Source: Saccharicrinis sp050589685 (GTDB taxonomy: Bacteria > Bacteroidota > Bacteroidia > Bacteroidales > Marinilabiliaceae). From it: DNA of 64,000 bases. Below, piece after piece: positions 9,554 to 18,311 of this stretch. A program made the position numbers and the translations under genes. The number at the start of each line of letters is the position of its first letter. Position 1 is the stretch's first letter. The stretch is taken from NCBI RefSeq assembly GCF_050589685.1, contig NZ_JBNGOS010000004.1:62001-126000 (forward strand), written 5' to 3'. The notes under the pieces are model-generated. The model ran no database searches, was not told the origin of the DNA, and saw only the letters and a list, made by a program, of their open reading frames with translations.

Positions 9554-9584
9554 TTTGTGGGTAATCGAAAATGCTCTATATTTG
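9554..9584 (+). promoter_or_regulatory. Bacteroidota-type promoter for the tRNA pair
   Basis: TTTG at 9554-9557 and TATATTTG at 9577-9584, separated by 19 nt, match the Bacteroidota -33/-7 consensus (TTTG, N19-21, TAnnTTTG). They lie about 70 nt before tRNA-Gly. This is one of the clearest promoters in the window. Confidence 0.75.
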
Positions 9585-9652
9585 CATCCGCAATCAGGAA
9601 ATATAAAATGCGAGTAACGACAGGCATTAGGGGTTGCAGAGTGTTTGAAAAG

Positions 9653-9725
<73 letters not shown>

Positions 9726-9747
9726 CTCCGGATGAATAATCCAGGAT

Positions 9748-9834
9748 GCTCGAGTGGTGGAATTGGTAGACACGCAAGACTTAAAATCTTGTGTCCATTA
9801 GGACGTGCGGGTTCAAGTCCCGCCTCGAGTACCA
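9748..9834 (+). tRNA. tRNA-Leu (TAA)
   Basis: A class II tRNA with a long variable arm. The acceptor stem is GCTCGAG with CTCGAGT (G-T at the first pair). The anticodon stem CAAGA/TCTTG encloses CTTAAAA with anticodon TAA at 9782-9784. The variable arm is TGTCCATTAGGACGT, and the T arm GCGGG/CCCGC has loop TTCAAGT. The CCA is encoded at 9832-9834. Its last 22 bases plus one downstream base recur with one mismatch at 24097-24119. Confidence 0.95.
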
Positions 9835-9855
9835 AATCAAAAATCATTTTGATAC

Positions 9856-9890
9856 AAAAGCGCTTAAAACTAAGGTTTTAAGCGCTTTTT
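9856..9890 (+). terminator. rho-independent terminator of the tRNA-Gly/tRNA-Leu transcript
   Basis: The perfect 15-bp stem AAAAGCGCTTAAAAC / GTTTTAAGCGCTTTT (9856-9870 and 9875-9889) has a TAAG loop and runs into a T-tract. It starts 22 nt after the tRNA-Leu CCA. Confidence 0.9.
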
Positions 9891-9967
9891 GTTTTTTGTG
9901 CATATGGCATAAAATACGGATCACGCACAAAGTTTGGGTCTGTTAAAAAATATGGTTTATTTAGCTG

Positions 9968-10813
9968 TTAATCCAATGGCTTAATCGATAAATTTATTGT
10001 TAAAACTGAAGTGGCACTACCTCTTATGGTGCCTGTTACCGGCATGGTATTTTCAAACTGTACGCTCGATGCTATCGGAATATGTGTATGACCAGCGACA
10101 ATACCGTTGCTTGGATCAAAACCAACCCAACCGGCACCCGGCAGATACACTTCAATCCAGGCATGCAATTCAAATTCAGGATTTTCAATAGGTATATAAT
10201 AGTACCCACTGACAAACCTCGATGCAATGCCCATATTTCTTAATAATTGGATCTGCATCCAGGCCACATCTCTGCAGGAACCCGTTTTTAGTTGAAATGT
10301 TTTGTCCGCTGCGTAGGCATATCCAGTTTCGCGGGATTCAATAGTAAAATCTGTGTGAATTTGTCTGGTAAGTTGTGTTAAAAAAGGTATTGTTTGGTGT
10401 TTGGATTGTTTTTCAATTCTACGTCCGTATTCAATAAGGGCTTCAGAAATCTCAGAATAAACCAAAGCATTTCGCAAAACACTTTGTACTGAATCTGGAT
10501 AGGCGAAAGGTAAAATAAAACAGCTCGAAGGATATAAGATAAAACCAAAGGGATTATTTTCGTATGTGTGAACAACGGATTCAGCCTTAATTCTAAGCTT
10601 ATCCACTAACCCATCAAACCAGCATAAATGTAGCAGATTATTTTCCGCATCCAGATGTTCCGATATTCCAGATGGTTCGGGAGAAATTTGCAAATCAAAA
10701 GAATCAGGTATATTATGGGGTGTAAACTTTGGTTTAAATCTTAAATAATGAGGCTCCAGAAATACCTTGGAGCTGAAATGATATTCCGATAAGTGAATGA
10801 TTTTAAATTTCAT
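9968..10813 (-). CDS. transglutaminase-like cysteine protease family protein
   Basis: The 281-residue protein has the bacterial transglutaminase-like N-terminal beta domain (residues 1-85) followed by the transglutaminase core. The catalytic triad is visible: C180 in KTGSCRDVAW, H217 in ELHAWIEVYLP and D233 in GWVGFDPSNG. There is no signal peptide, so it is probably cytoplasmic. Bacterial members act as peptidases or amidases more often than as cross-linkers. Proteins of this family often accompany ATP-grasp (RimK-like) peptide ligases, and one lies 5 kb away on the same strand, but a link is inference. The gap to mgtE upstream is 111 nt. Confidence 0.85.
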   Translation of the reverse strand: MKFKIIHLSEYHFSSKVFLEPHYLRFKPKFTPHNIPDSFDLQISPEPSGISEHLDAENNLLHLCWFDGLVDKLRIKAESVVHTYENNPFGFILYPSSCFILPFAYPDSVQSVLRNALVYSEISEALIEYGRRIEKQSKHQTIPFLTQLTRQIHTDFTIESRETGYAYAADKTFQLKTGSCRDVAWMQIQLLRNMGIASRFVSGYYYIPIENPEFELHAWIEVYLPGAGWVGFDPSNGIVAGHTHIPIASSVQFENTMPVTGTIRGSATSVLTINLSIKPLD

Positions 10814-10924
10814 TTTGGATCCATCTAAATTTAGTTCTTCCTTATTTTCTGCTTCGGGTTCTTCTTTGGCATTTTTCGCATAATCCCCTTATATTTGCTC
10901 AACGAATTGGGTGTTTTTTAGGCA

Positions 10925-12232
10925 CTAAAAAATACCCAGCATAGACCCTAATGCAGTTGCAAGTCCCAGGAAGCTCATAAAACCTACAATGTCGGTAACG
11001 GTGGTTAAAACTATGGAAGAAGATTGTGCAGGATCCTGTCCAATGGATTTTAGAAAGATGGGAATAACGGCTCCGGAGAATCCGGCTATAATCATCGAAA
11101 AAATCATGGAAATAGCAATTATCAGGGCCAACCCAAAAGAAGATGCCCAGAAATAAACAATAACCGAGGTGGTTAAGGCCACCGCTATGCCGTTTACAAA
11201 ACCAACGGTTGCCTCTTTTCTGGCTACTTTCAACCATTGAGACGGACGAATTTCGCGAAGGGAGAGGCCGCGCATAGTCACTGCCAGCGCTTGGGAGCCT
11301 GTATTTCCCGACTGGCCTGCCACAACAGGTAAAAACACTGCCAACACGGTTATTTGTGCAATGGTATCTTCGTAAATGCCAACTACCGCAGCAGCAAGAA
11401 ACGCCGTTGCTAAGTTTATTTCAAGCCAAGGCAACCTCTTTTTAACTGCAAAACCCACTTTCGAAAGCGCTCTTTCTTCTCTGCCTGCACCAAACATTGC
11501 CTGAAGGTCTTCTGTTGCATCTTGTTGAGTCGCCTCCACCAAGGCGTCGTGTCGGATAACTCCGAGTAGATTGTTGTCTAAATCGACAACCGGAAGATTA
11601 AAAAGATTGCTGTCTTTAAAGATTTCAACAATTTCTTCCCTGGGATCCATTATATGCACCGATTTGGATTCTTCCGCTAAATCACTCAGTAGCTCTTGCG
11701 GCGAGGAAATAGCAATCACCTGAATAGGTATTTTACCTGCTAATTGTCCCTCTTTGTTGATAACATATACGGATGTAATTTTGCGGTCTTTGAGTAATCG
11801 AAGTTTTTTTAGAACATCTTTTACCGAGTTTTCGATATTAAATGTTAAAATCTTTGTATCCATTAGATAGCCTGCGGAATCAGAAGGATAGGTCATTAAC
11901 TCATTTATTTCCTTGGATAGATTGTCGGGCAATAGTCGAAGTTTTAGTTCCGTTTTCTCGGTACCTATTCTTGAGAGGATAAGTGCCGCATGATAAGCGT
12001 CCATACCTTGGAATAGTTCTACAAAAAAAGAATCCTCCATATCAATTATAGAGGCTGAAGATACTGCCTTGTCGAGCTTAACAAATATTCTCCTTGCTAT
12101 ATCTATTGGCTGGTCCTTTAAATAGTTAAGTATTTCAGAAACGGAAGCTTTGTTTAAAACATCTGCGGCTTCCGAAGGAAAACGCTGCAAGAACCTATTG
12201 ATTAGCGTATGTTTAATTTCTTTTGTCTCCAT
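10925..12232 (-). CDS. mgtE: magnesium transporter MgtE
   Basis: The 435-residue protein has the complete MgtE layout. A superhelical N domain spans about residues 1-130 and a CBS pair about 135-255 (TKILTFNIENSV, VYVINKEGQLAG, LPVVDLDNNLLGVI). Five membrane helices follow from about residue 285. The pore-family signature QSGNTGSQALAVTMRG is intact, as is the GFSGAVIPI region. MgtE is a homodimeric inner-membrane Mg2+ channel gated by intracellular Mg2+ through its N and CBS domains. A second, soluble copy of those regulatory domains is encoded 19 nt upstream. Confidence 0.95.
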   Translation of the reverse strand: METKEIKHTLINRFLQRFPSEAADVLNKASVSEILNYLKDQPIDIARRIFVKLDKAVSSASIIDMEDSFFVELFQGMDAYHAALILSRIGTEKTELKLRLLPDNLSKEINELMTYPSDSAGYLMDTKILTFNIENSVKDVLKKLRLLKDRKITSVYVINKEGQLAGKIPIQVIAISSPQELLSDLAEESKSVHIMDPREEIVEIFKDSNLFNLPVVDLDNNLLGVIRHDALVEATQQDATEDLQAMFGAGREERALSKVGFAVKKRLPWLEINLATAFLAAAVVGIYEDTIAQITVLAVFLPVVAGQSGNTGSQALAVTMRGLSLREIRPSQWLKVARKEATVGFVNGIAVALTTSVIVYFWASSFGLALIIAISMIFSMIIAGFSGAVIPIFLKSIGQDPAQSSSIVLTTVTDIVGFMSFLGLATALGSMLGIF

Positions 12233-12251
12233 GTTTCGTTCTTTACGGTTT

Positions 12252-13067
12252 TTACTTTGTACTTCCCGGATTATTCCTTAGAAAACTTGCAAGCCCTATT
12301 TTGTACAGTTCTCCAAGTGCTGCACCTGTTTGGTATAACTCATTATCAAAACTACTGGTTTTTGGAGTATGTTTTTTCAAAGCTTCTTTTGATACTATTC
12401 CTAAAAAAACTCCTTTATTGTCAACTACCGGGATTTCAAACAATGATTCAGTCCAAGTTGCTTTGTCTGTAACGGCTGAAATATTTGCTGTTGCTGAAAT
12501 CTTAGATGGATTAGGATTCATAAAGGTTTGGATGAATGTATTCTCATCACTGGTAATAAGTTGCTTTAACTCTATATGACCAACTAATAATTGATCCCTG
12601 TTAAGAATGAAGATATGCTGTGGTAGATGAGGTTTTTCTTTTTTTATTTTAGCCAGCGCTTTTTTTACAGTTTGCTCTTCGTGCAAAGTAAAGACTGTCG
12701 GATTTAGGAATGCACCAACCGTGTTTTTGGGATACTTCAATATTTGACGAATATTTTGGGATGTTTTTTCGGGCAATTGATTCAATATATCGTTCCGTAA
12801 ATCTACGTTAATAAGTCTCAATAATATTTCGGAATTAGGTATAGGCAATTGTTCAATTAGTACGGTGGCCAATTCAGGTGTAATCTTTTCCAGACATGCG
12901 GCAGCTCTATTTCGATCCATTTGGCACAGTAATGAACACGCCAAATTCGACGGAATTGATCCAAGAAAAAGGACTATGTGGTCTATTGGCATATTCTCTA
13001 AGGCAAGCAATGCATCACTGGTGTGATTTTCAATATAACGCTCAAGTATATATGGTTCAATTTTCAT
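12252..13067 (-). CDS. soluble MgtE-like protein (MgtE N domain plus CBS pair, no channel)
   Basis: The 271 residues align in layout with the cytosolic half of MgtE. Helical repeats occupy about 1-115 (including MDRNRAAACLEKITPELATVLIEQLP), and a CBS pair about 120-240 (PTVFTLHEEQTVKKAL, IFILNRDQLLVGHIE, LFEIPVVDNKGVFLGIV). The transmembrane domain is absent and the frame ends naturally, with no trace of a lost channel domain before mgtE. It overlaps the end of the MscS-like gene by 11 nt and lies 19 nt before mgtE, so the three are probably one operon. It may be a separate Mg2+ or nucleotide sensor acting on MgtE or the channel (inference). Confidence 0.8.
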   Translation of the reverse strand: MKIEPYILERYIENHTSDALLALENMPIDHIVLFLGSIPSNLACSLLCQMDRNRAAACLEKITPELATVLIEQLPIPNSEILLRLINVDLRNDILNQLPEKTSQNIRQILKYPKNTVGAFLNPTVFTLHEEQTVKKALAKIKKEKPHLPQHIFILNRDQLLVGHIELKQLITSDENTFIQTFMNPNPSKISATANISAVTDKATWTESLFEIPVVDNKGVFLGIVSKEALKKHTPKTSSFDNELYQTGAALGELYKIGLASFLRNNPGSTK

Positions 13068-13884
13068 GGGTCATATCTTTTATGACGGTTTTTGTTTCGT
13101 TAAAATATTTAGCGGGTATAACAACTTTGCCTGATTTGGTGTCCAGTGTTACGGAGGTAGCAGTAATCTCAATGATTACTCCTTCTACTTCGCCAATTTG
13201 AACGGTGTTTCCCGTTTTGTAGGTTTTTTGAATGTAATAGGAGCTCAGAATATTACTAACCGAAGTTTTTGCACCAAGACCAAAGGCCAATGCTGCTCCA
13301 AACAACAACGCGCCTAATATTATTGATATAATATTTGTCAAAAAAGCGATATCAATTCCAAGTTGGTTAATAGCCACAATTACGCTAATCGCAACAATGC
13401 AATATTTAGTAAGGCCTCCAAGATGTTTTCCATTGGTTACAACTGTGTGTGCAGTAAGCGAAATAATAAGGTCTTTAGTCAATTTACCGGCAATGAAACC
13501 TAAAAAAACTATGATCAGGGCTGCAATAACATTTGGAAGATAATTAATGAGGCTATCGAACCATTTAGTCAGAAAAGTTAATTCTAAAATTTGAGTGATG
13601 ATCGCTACTGAAAATAATAGAATAATCCAATAAAAGGTTGTGGCTATAAAATTGGCTGAACCTTGTAAGTCAACATTTACTCTCTTGTTGTTTAATTTGT
13701 CGTTGATAAAGTGATGGAGGTATAGGATAAACCTTTTTATTAATTTTCGGACAACTCTGGCAAGCACGAGACTGGCGAACAAAACAAGAATAGCCGACAG
13801 TAAATCCGGTATGTGCAGAATTATTTCAGAAATTAAATTGTTCAGTAATTCTTTAACTTCATTGATTATGGTATTCATCTTCAT
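13057..13884 (-). CDS. MscS-like small-conductance mechanosensitive channel
   Basis: The 275-residue protein has four hydrophobic helices (about 25-45, 80-100, 115-135, 155-200). A pore-lining helix rich in Gly and Ala (GALLFGAALAFGLGAKTSVSN) leads into the MscS beta domain (YKTGNTVQIGEVEGVIIEI, then TKSGKVVIPAKYF). The first half resembles the conserved TM-helix repeats of CmpX-type channels. It probably releases osmolytes or ions under membrane tension at the inner membrane. It heads the putative operon with the soluble MgtE-like gene and mgtE, which suggests coupled ion and osmotic control. The first ATG (MKMN) or the second, two codons on, could be the start. Confidence 0.85.
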   Translation of the reverse strand: MKMNTIINEVKELLNNLISEIILHIPDLLSAILVLFASLVLARVVRKLIKRFILYLHHFINDKLNNKRVNVDLQGSANFIATTFYWIILLFSVAIITQILELTFLTKWFDSLINYLPNVIAALIIVFLGFIAGKLTKDLIISLTAHTVVTNGKHLGGLTKYCIVAISVIVAINQLGIDIAFLTNIISIILGALLFGAALAFGLGAKTSVSNILSSYYIQKTYKTGNTVQIGEVEGVIIEITATSVTLDTKSGKVVIPAKYFNETKTVIKDMTHEN

Positions 13885-13972
13885 GTAGTGATTAATGATA
13901 ACAATTTTTAATATAATAAAATTACAAATATCTACACAGTAATTTTAGATTAATACGGATTCCAGAGTCGTT

Positions 13973-14037
13973 GGTCACTTTTACTGGCAATGGAACGTAT
14001 AGCCAATGTGGCTATCGGTAAAATTGGTTTAGTGATC
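13973..14037. other. extended imperfect hairpin in the gap upstream of the mscS-like gene
   Basis: The stem pairs GGTCAC (13973-13978) with GTGATC (14032-14037, one mismatch or wobble), TTTTAC (13979-13984) with GTAAAA (14018-14023), and has an apical stem-loop ATAGCC-AATGT-GGCTAT (13999-14015). Internal loops separate the parts. It lies about 90 nt upstream of the mscS-like start, outside coding sequence. It might be an RNA structure, a repeat relic or chance. The rest of 13885-14309 shows no gene, only this and the hairpin at 14189-14237. Confidence 0.3.
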
Positions 14038-14188
14038 TTTTGATGGCCATGTTGTCCCTAATCTTAAAATTTAATCATAATATTGTCGTTAGACTTCATC
14101 AAAATACCCATTCGATGAGTAAAAATCCAAACATTACTTAAACACAGCAATGTGAGATTGCCTACATCGGGTTTCCCTCTTTAAGGCT

Positions 14189-14237
14189 GAGACCTGGTGA
14201 TATTTAGGAATTTTTTAGATTCCTAATGACAGATCTC
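14189..14237. terminator. imperfect hairpin downstream of the aspartoacylase-like gene
   Basis: GAGACCTG (14189-14196) pairs with CAGATCTC (14230-14237) at 7 of 8 positions. Inside, TAGGAAT (14205-14211) pairs perfectly with ATTCCTA (14219-14225). It sits about 70 nt beyond the minus-strand stop of the aspartoacylase-like gene, where the operon from the DUF502 gene would end. It has no clear T-run on that strand, so termination is only a suggestion. Confidence 0.3.
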
Positions 14238-14309
14238 GGTTAATTTATCAAAATACACATAATTCACATTTGATGATAAAAATTAATCATGTTGGGGCCA
14301 TTTCAGAAC

Positions 14310-15245
14310 CTATACAATTCCGATATGCATTACTGCATCCCCCTGATGGAGAATGGGGTTGTTGTTTAATCCAATAACAAAACCTGAAGCAGGCGATTTA
14401 ACCGAGATTTTGAAATCCCCAAATGGATCTGTAATAGATCCAACGACCTGATTCTTGGTGACCTTTTCGCCACTTGAAATCATACTCTGAAAAATTCCTG
14501 AAGTATGAGCCCTAATCCATGAGGAACTTTTAACTATTTGGTTCTCGTAGTCGGGGCTAATCGTTTCCGATGAGGTCATTCCCAAGTGTTTCATTACCCT
14601 GATGGCTCCATTGAACCCCTGTTGAATAGCATATTCGTCAAAACGTGATGATTCTCCGCCTTCGTATATAAGTATGTTTTTATCCAGTTTGTTAGCGGCA
14701 TAACGCAAGGATTTTGGACGGTAAGCTGAATGTACCGTAAAGGGTGCGTTAAATATACTTGCCAATTCTTGATTAATGCTTTTTTTCATATTGCATCTTA
14801 TTTGGGGATGATTAGTGCGTTCGGCACCGCCAGTATGAAAATCCAGACCATAATCAATCTTAGGAATGATATCTTTCATTAAATAATTAGCCACTCTGCT
14901 GGCCAGGGAACCATTTTTATTTCCCGGAAAAGATCGGTTAACATCTTTTCCGTCGGGTACATATCTTGAAAAATGAATAAAGCCGTATACGTTGATTATG
15001 GGTATACAGATTATTGTACCTCTTTCAGGTACATTTTTGCCTTCTTCTATTATTCGCCTGACTATCTCAATACCATTAATTTCATCGCCATGGAGCCCTC
15101 CAATTAATAAGAGGACTGGACCAGGTTTAAGCGCCCTTGCCACGTTAATTACGATGTCTATTGGGGAATGAGAAGGAAGTCTGGCTATGTTAACTTCCAG
15201 TTTTTCATTATCTCCCGGACGTATCTCGGTATTATTGATTATCAT
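14310..15245 (-). CDS. succinylglutamate desuccinylase/aspartoacylase-family zinc peptidase
   Basis: The 311-residue M14-like enzyme of the AstE/AspA family removes an acyl or amino-acyl group from an amide nitrogen. Zinc ligands H52 and E55 (GGLHGDEING) and H137 (LDFHTGG), and catalytic Glu195 (IYEGGESS), are all visible. The last 75 residues form a beta domain (SGEKVTKNQVVGSI, SPASGFVIG). It starts 11 nt after the rimK stop. The order protease-ligase-amidohydrolase is a known gene neighbourhood of RimK-type ATP-grasp enzymes, so it probably trims or recycles the peptide that RimK makes; the substrate is unknown. Confidence 0.88.
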   Translation of the reverse strand: MIINNTEIRPGDNEKLEVNIARLPSHSPIDIVINVARALKPGPVLLLIGGLHGDEINGIEIVRRIIEEGKNVPERGTIICIPIINVYGFIHFSRYVPDGKDVNRSFPGNKNGSLASRVANYLMKDIIPKIDYGLDFHTGGAERTNHPQIRCNMKKSINQELASIFNAPFTVHSAYRPKSLRYAANKLDKNILIYEGGESSRFDEYAIQQGFNGAIRVMKHLGMTSSETISPDYENQIVKSSSWIRAHTSGIFQSMISSGEKVTKNQVVGSITDPFGDFKISVKSPASGFVIGLNNNPILHQGDAVMHIGIV

Positions 15246-15256
15246 ATAAAATTGGG

Positions 15257-16165
15257 TTACGCCTTAACTTTATCTTTCGGAATTTTCTTACCGTTGGCTG
15301 AACTCTCGATATATTCCACTATTTTTCCGGCTATATCCACACCGGTAGCCTTTTCAATTCCCTCCAGGCCAGGTGAAGAATTCACTTCCAATACCATAGG
15401 GCCTCTTTTCGATTGCAGCATATCAACTCCGGCTACGGCCAGCCCCATACTCTTGACAGCCTTCAGCGCAGTTGATTTCTCCTCCCTGCTCAATTTGATG
15501 ATGGTTGCATTACCGCCTTGATGCAGGTTAGAGCGGAAGTCGCCCTCTTTACCCTGTCTTTTCATTGCTCCAACTACTTTTCCGTTTACAATAAATGCGC
15601 GAATATCAGCACCTCCTGCTTCTTCAATAAATTCTTGCAGGATAACTCTTGTTTTTACGCTGTCAAACGCCTGTACAACCGATTTGGCTGCTTTATTGGT
15701 TTCAGCTAATACAACGCCCACGCCTTGTGTTCCCTCCAGTAATTTTATGACCACAGGTGCCTCTCCTATATGGGTTAATATTTTATCGTCTTCTTTGCTA
15801 AAATTTGTAAATGCCGTTTTTGGCATTCTAACTCCTTCCCTGGACAAAATTTGTAAACTCCGCAGTTTATCCCGGGATCTGGTGAGCGCAAGAGAATCAA
15901 GTGTGCTAAATACTTTCATCATCTCGAATTGCCTAACAACGGCCGCTCCATAAAAGGTAACCGATGCCCCAATTCTCGGAATTATGGCGTCAATCCCCGT
16001 CAATTTTTCACCTGAATAAAAAATAGATGGCCCCTCGTCGTCCATGACAATATCGCACTTAAGATGATCTATTACCATTCCTTCATGTCCCTTTTGTTTA
16101 ATTGCTTCCATTAATCGCTGCGTAGAGTACAGCTTAGGGTTTCGTGACAATACTATTATTTTCAT
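15257..16165 (-). CDS. rimK: RimK-family ATP-grasp amino-acid ligase
   Basis: The 302-residue protein has a pre-ATP-grasp domain (1-95), a lid with the VVIKLLEGTQGVGVVLAE glycine-rich ATP loop, and the catalytic part with EFIEEAGGADIRAFIVNGK and metal-binding VLEVNSSPGLEGIEKATGVD. This matches RimK, which in Escherichia coli adds glutamates to the C-terminus of ribosomal protein S6. It overlaps the upstream RimB-like gene by 4 nt and is followed 11 nt later by the aspartoacylase-like gene. The target in this organism could be S6, another protein or a small metabolite. Confidence 0.92.
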   Translation of the reverse strand: MKIIVLSRNPKLYSTQRLMEAIKQKGHEGMVIDHLKCDIVMDDEGPSIFYSGEKLTGIDAIIPRIGASVTFYGAAVVRQFEMMKVFSTLDSLALTRSRDKLRSLQILSREGVRMPKTAFTNFSKEDDKILTHIGEAPVVIKLLEGTQGVGVVLAETNKAAKSVVQAFDSVKTRVILQEFIEEAGGADIRAFIVNGKVVGAMKRQGKEGDFRSNLHQGGNATIIKLSREEKSTALKAVKSMGLAVAGVDMLQSKRGPMVLEVNSSPGLEGIEKATGVDIAGKIVEYIESSANGKKIPKDKVKA

Positions 16166-16638
16166 TTTTCTGTTTTTTTTAGTTTAAATGATAAATCTTT
16201 TAATGCGACATCTACCACGAATCGACCAGTAAGAAACTCTCTTCCTAATAGTATCGGGTATTTCATTTTATTTCGGTTCGTTAGGGAGAAATCAAAGGCT
16301 TTGTTCTCTCCAAAAACAATCATTTCGGTTTTTATGGTATAGCGGTGTTCAGTTTCGCCTCCGGAATTTTTGACCAATTTGTCACTGAATTCTTCAAAAT
16401 AAAAAACCTTGTCTTCGTATAGGGAATGTGAAGGGTCTAGTACCTTAAATGCCAGAATTTCTTTGCCATTTCTCATCACTAATCCAATGGAATGACAATG
16501 TAGCGTGCATCCATAAGCTCCGGTATCTATTTTTGCCTCGATGTTATTTAACTCGAGGCCTGGCAAATCAACTTTATCTTTTCTTCCGATTGTTATCATA
16601 GAATATATCATTTGGACTAAAATAATTTCAACGGTCAC
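16162..16638 (-). CDS. RimB-like retropepsin-type protease (RimK-associated)
   Basis: The 158-residue protein has the pepsin-like half-domain motif AKIDTGAYGCTLHCHS (Asp38) and the second conserved element YPILLGREFLTGRFVVD. These define the family annotated as ATP-dependent zinc protease or RimK/LysX-associated retropepsin. It is known in Pseudomonas as RimB, a protease acting on glutamylated S6. An internal ATG at residue 14 (MITIGRK) is a likelier start than the first, since related proteins begin near there. The four-base overlap with rimK shows translational coupling. Confidence 0.85.
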   Translation of the reverse strand: MTVEIILVQMIYSMITIGRKDKVDLPGLELNNIEAKIDTGAYGCTLHCHSIGLVMRNGKEILAFKVLDPSHSLYEDKVFYFEEFSDKLVKNSGGETEHRYTIKTEMIVFGENKAFDFSLTNRNKMKYPILLGREFLTGRFVVDVALKDLSFKLKKTEK

Positions 16639-16692
16639 TTTTCATATATCAAAGCTATCTTTAATTGGTTGGCTTATGTTGATTTGTGCAAG

Positions 16693-17652
16693 TTATTTTT
16701 TTATTATAAGGAAAGCCAAATAACCTAAAAATATTAGCAACAGCACCCCGGCCTCCCATCGGTCCAGCTTTTTACGTACTCCTGTAAACATGGCTATAAA
16801 TAAAAACACCTTGGAAAATATTAATATTCCAATATCAAAATTGAATGCAGCGCTGTAATCAATTGGAGAAATAATTGAACTTATTCCAAGGATTAAAAAA
16901 ATATTAAAAATATTAGAGCCAATCACGTTTCCAATGGCCAAATCACTTTTCTTCTTTATGGCTGCAACTACAGAGGTAGCCAATTCGGGTAACGATGTCC
17001 CTATTGAAACAATGGTTAATCCAATAAGTTTTTCACTAACTGATAGCATTCGGGCAATTTGTATGGCATTATTGACAACAAACCTACCACCCAAAACTAA
17101 TCCCGTCAGACCGAGTATGATATAAATGACTGTTTTCGTCAGGCTTAGCTGTTTGGTTTGTGTTATATCTGCATTTGTTTCCTTTTTCGCACTAAAAAAG
17201 ATGTAGACCATAAACAGGCAAAAAAAGACCAGTAATATAATTCCATCTGTTTGATTAATAGTATTAGCTGTTGACTTAAGCAAAAGGGCGTCGTTCGCCA
17301 AAGCGATAAGAATAATTGCTGCTGCCAACGAATATGGTATTTCTTTCCATATTGTACTCACCTGAACCGTAATTGGGTAAATAATGCCTGATACTCCCAA
17401 TATAAAAAGAAGGTTAAAAATATTGCTTCCGATGATGTTGCCCATGACAACATCGTCGTAACCGTTTACCGACGCAATGGTGTTGACCACGAGTTCGGGC
17501 GCTGATGTTCCAAAGGCTACGATGGTTAGTCCAATAACCAACTCGGATACATTAAATCTTTTAGCAAGGGAAGAAGAACCGTTTACCAAAAAATCAGCGC
17601 CTTTTATAAGTAGACCGAAGCCGACAACTAAAAGTAGAATTGATATTATCAT
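16693..17652 (-). CDS. CaCA-family calcium/sodium antiporter
   Basis: The 319-residue inner-membrane protein has about ten hydrophobic helices and the two inverted alpha repeats of the YrbG/NCX superfamily. These are GTSAPELVVNTIAS with GNIIGSNIFNLLFILG in the first half, and GTSLPELATSVVAA with GNVIGSNIFNIFLILG in the second. The acidic residue of each GTSxPEL is the cation ligand. It exchanges Ca2+ for Na+ or H+. It lies between the DUF502 gene (80 nt upstream) and the RimB-like gene (54 nt downstream), all on one strand. Confidence 0.92.
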   Translation of the reverse strand: MIISILLLVVGFGLLIKGADFLVNGSSSLAKRFNVSELVIGLTIVAFGTSAPELVVNTIASVNGYDDVVMGNIIGSNIFNLLFILGVSGIIYPITVQVSTIWKEIPYSLAAAIILIALANDALLLKSTANTINQTDGIILLVFFCLFMVYIFFSAKKETNADITQTKQLSLTKTVIYIILGLTGLVLGGRFVVNNAIQIARMLSVSEKLIGLTIVSIGTSLPELATSVVAAIKKKSDLAIGNVIGSNIFNIFLILGISSIISPIDYSAAFNFDIGILIFSKVFLFIAMFTGVRKKLDRWEAGVLLLIFLGYLAFLIIKK

Positions 17653-17732
17653 TACGATTAGTTTTTAATTCGTTGGCGTCCAGTTTCCCCTCCAAATATC
17701 GTTTCCGGACACCTTATGTTTTACTACATCTT

Positions 17733-18311
17733 TCAGTTCCATCCGGCAACCCCTGCCGAAACAATAAATTTCATTACTTCAGCCGGTGAAATATCAATGG
17801 GCCTTACCTGAGCCTTGGGAACAATAAACATCTCTCCCGAAAAGTTATAGGAGTGAGGAAAATATACAGCCACTTTATCTTTTTCATCAATTAACGATAA
17901 ATCTTCTTCTGTAAGAAACCCAAGCTTTTCAAGATCTGAAAGCATATTCACTTTTACCAATACAGGTTTATTGAATTTTTTTTCTTTCCCTACAAAGGCT
18001 GAAAATAAATCGTTGAAAGCTGAATATATTACTTTGACCAATGGCGCCTTTTTTATTAGCTTTCCAAACAAGTACTTAAAGGGCCGGCCGATAAAGGTCT
18101 GTCCCACAAAACCAATGAATACAAGCAGTGCAACAATAATTACCACTCCCAGGCCCGGGATGTTTATGTCAAGAGACTCCTTCAGCCATTGCTGTAAGAT
18201 GTCATCAACAAGTTTGAATATTACATAAACTATATAAACGGTAATTCCTATCGGGGCTATGAAAAGGAGGCCTTGAAGAAAATAATTTATTAGTGCTTTC
18301 ATGGCTGTCAA
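17733..18311 (-). CDS. DUF502-family membrane protein
   Basis: The 192-residue protein has two transmembrane helices (about 8-30 and 52-74). Conserved DUF502 features follow: PLVKVIYSAFNDLFSAF, a soluble domain with VAVYFPHSYNFSGEMFIVPKAQVRPID, and the C-terminal EVMKFIVSAGVAGW. The family is widespread and its role is not established. It heads the minus-strand group CaCA antiporter, RimB, RimK, aspartoacylase, so its promoter probably lies in the gap above 18311. Confidence 0.85.
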   Translation of the reverse strand: MTAMKALINYFLQGLLFIAPIGITVYIVYVIFKLVDDILQQWLKESLDINIPGLGVVIIVALLVFIGFVGQTFIGRPFKYLFGKLIKKAPLVKVIYSAFNDLFSAFVGKEKKFNKPVLVKVNMLSDLEKLGFLTEEDLSLIDEKDKVAVYFPHSYNFSGEMFIVPKAQVRPIDISPAEVMKFIVSAGVAGWN

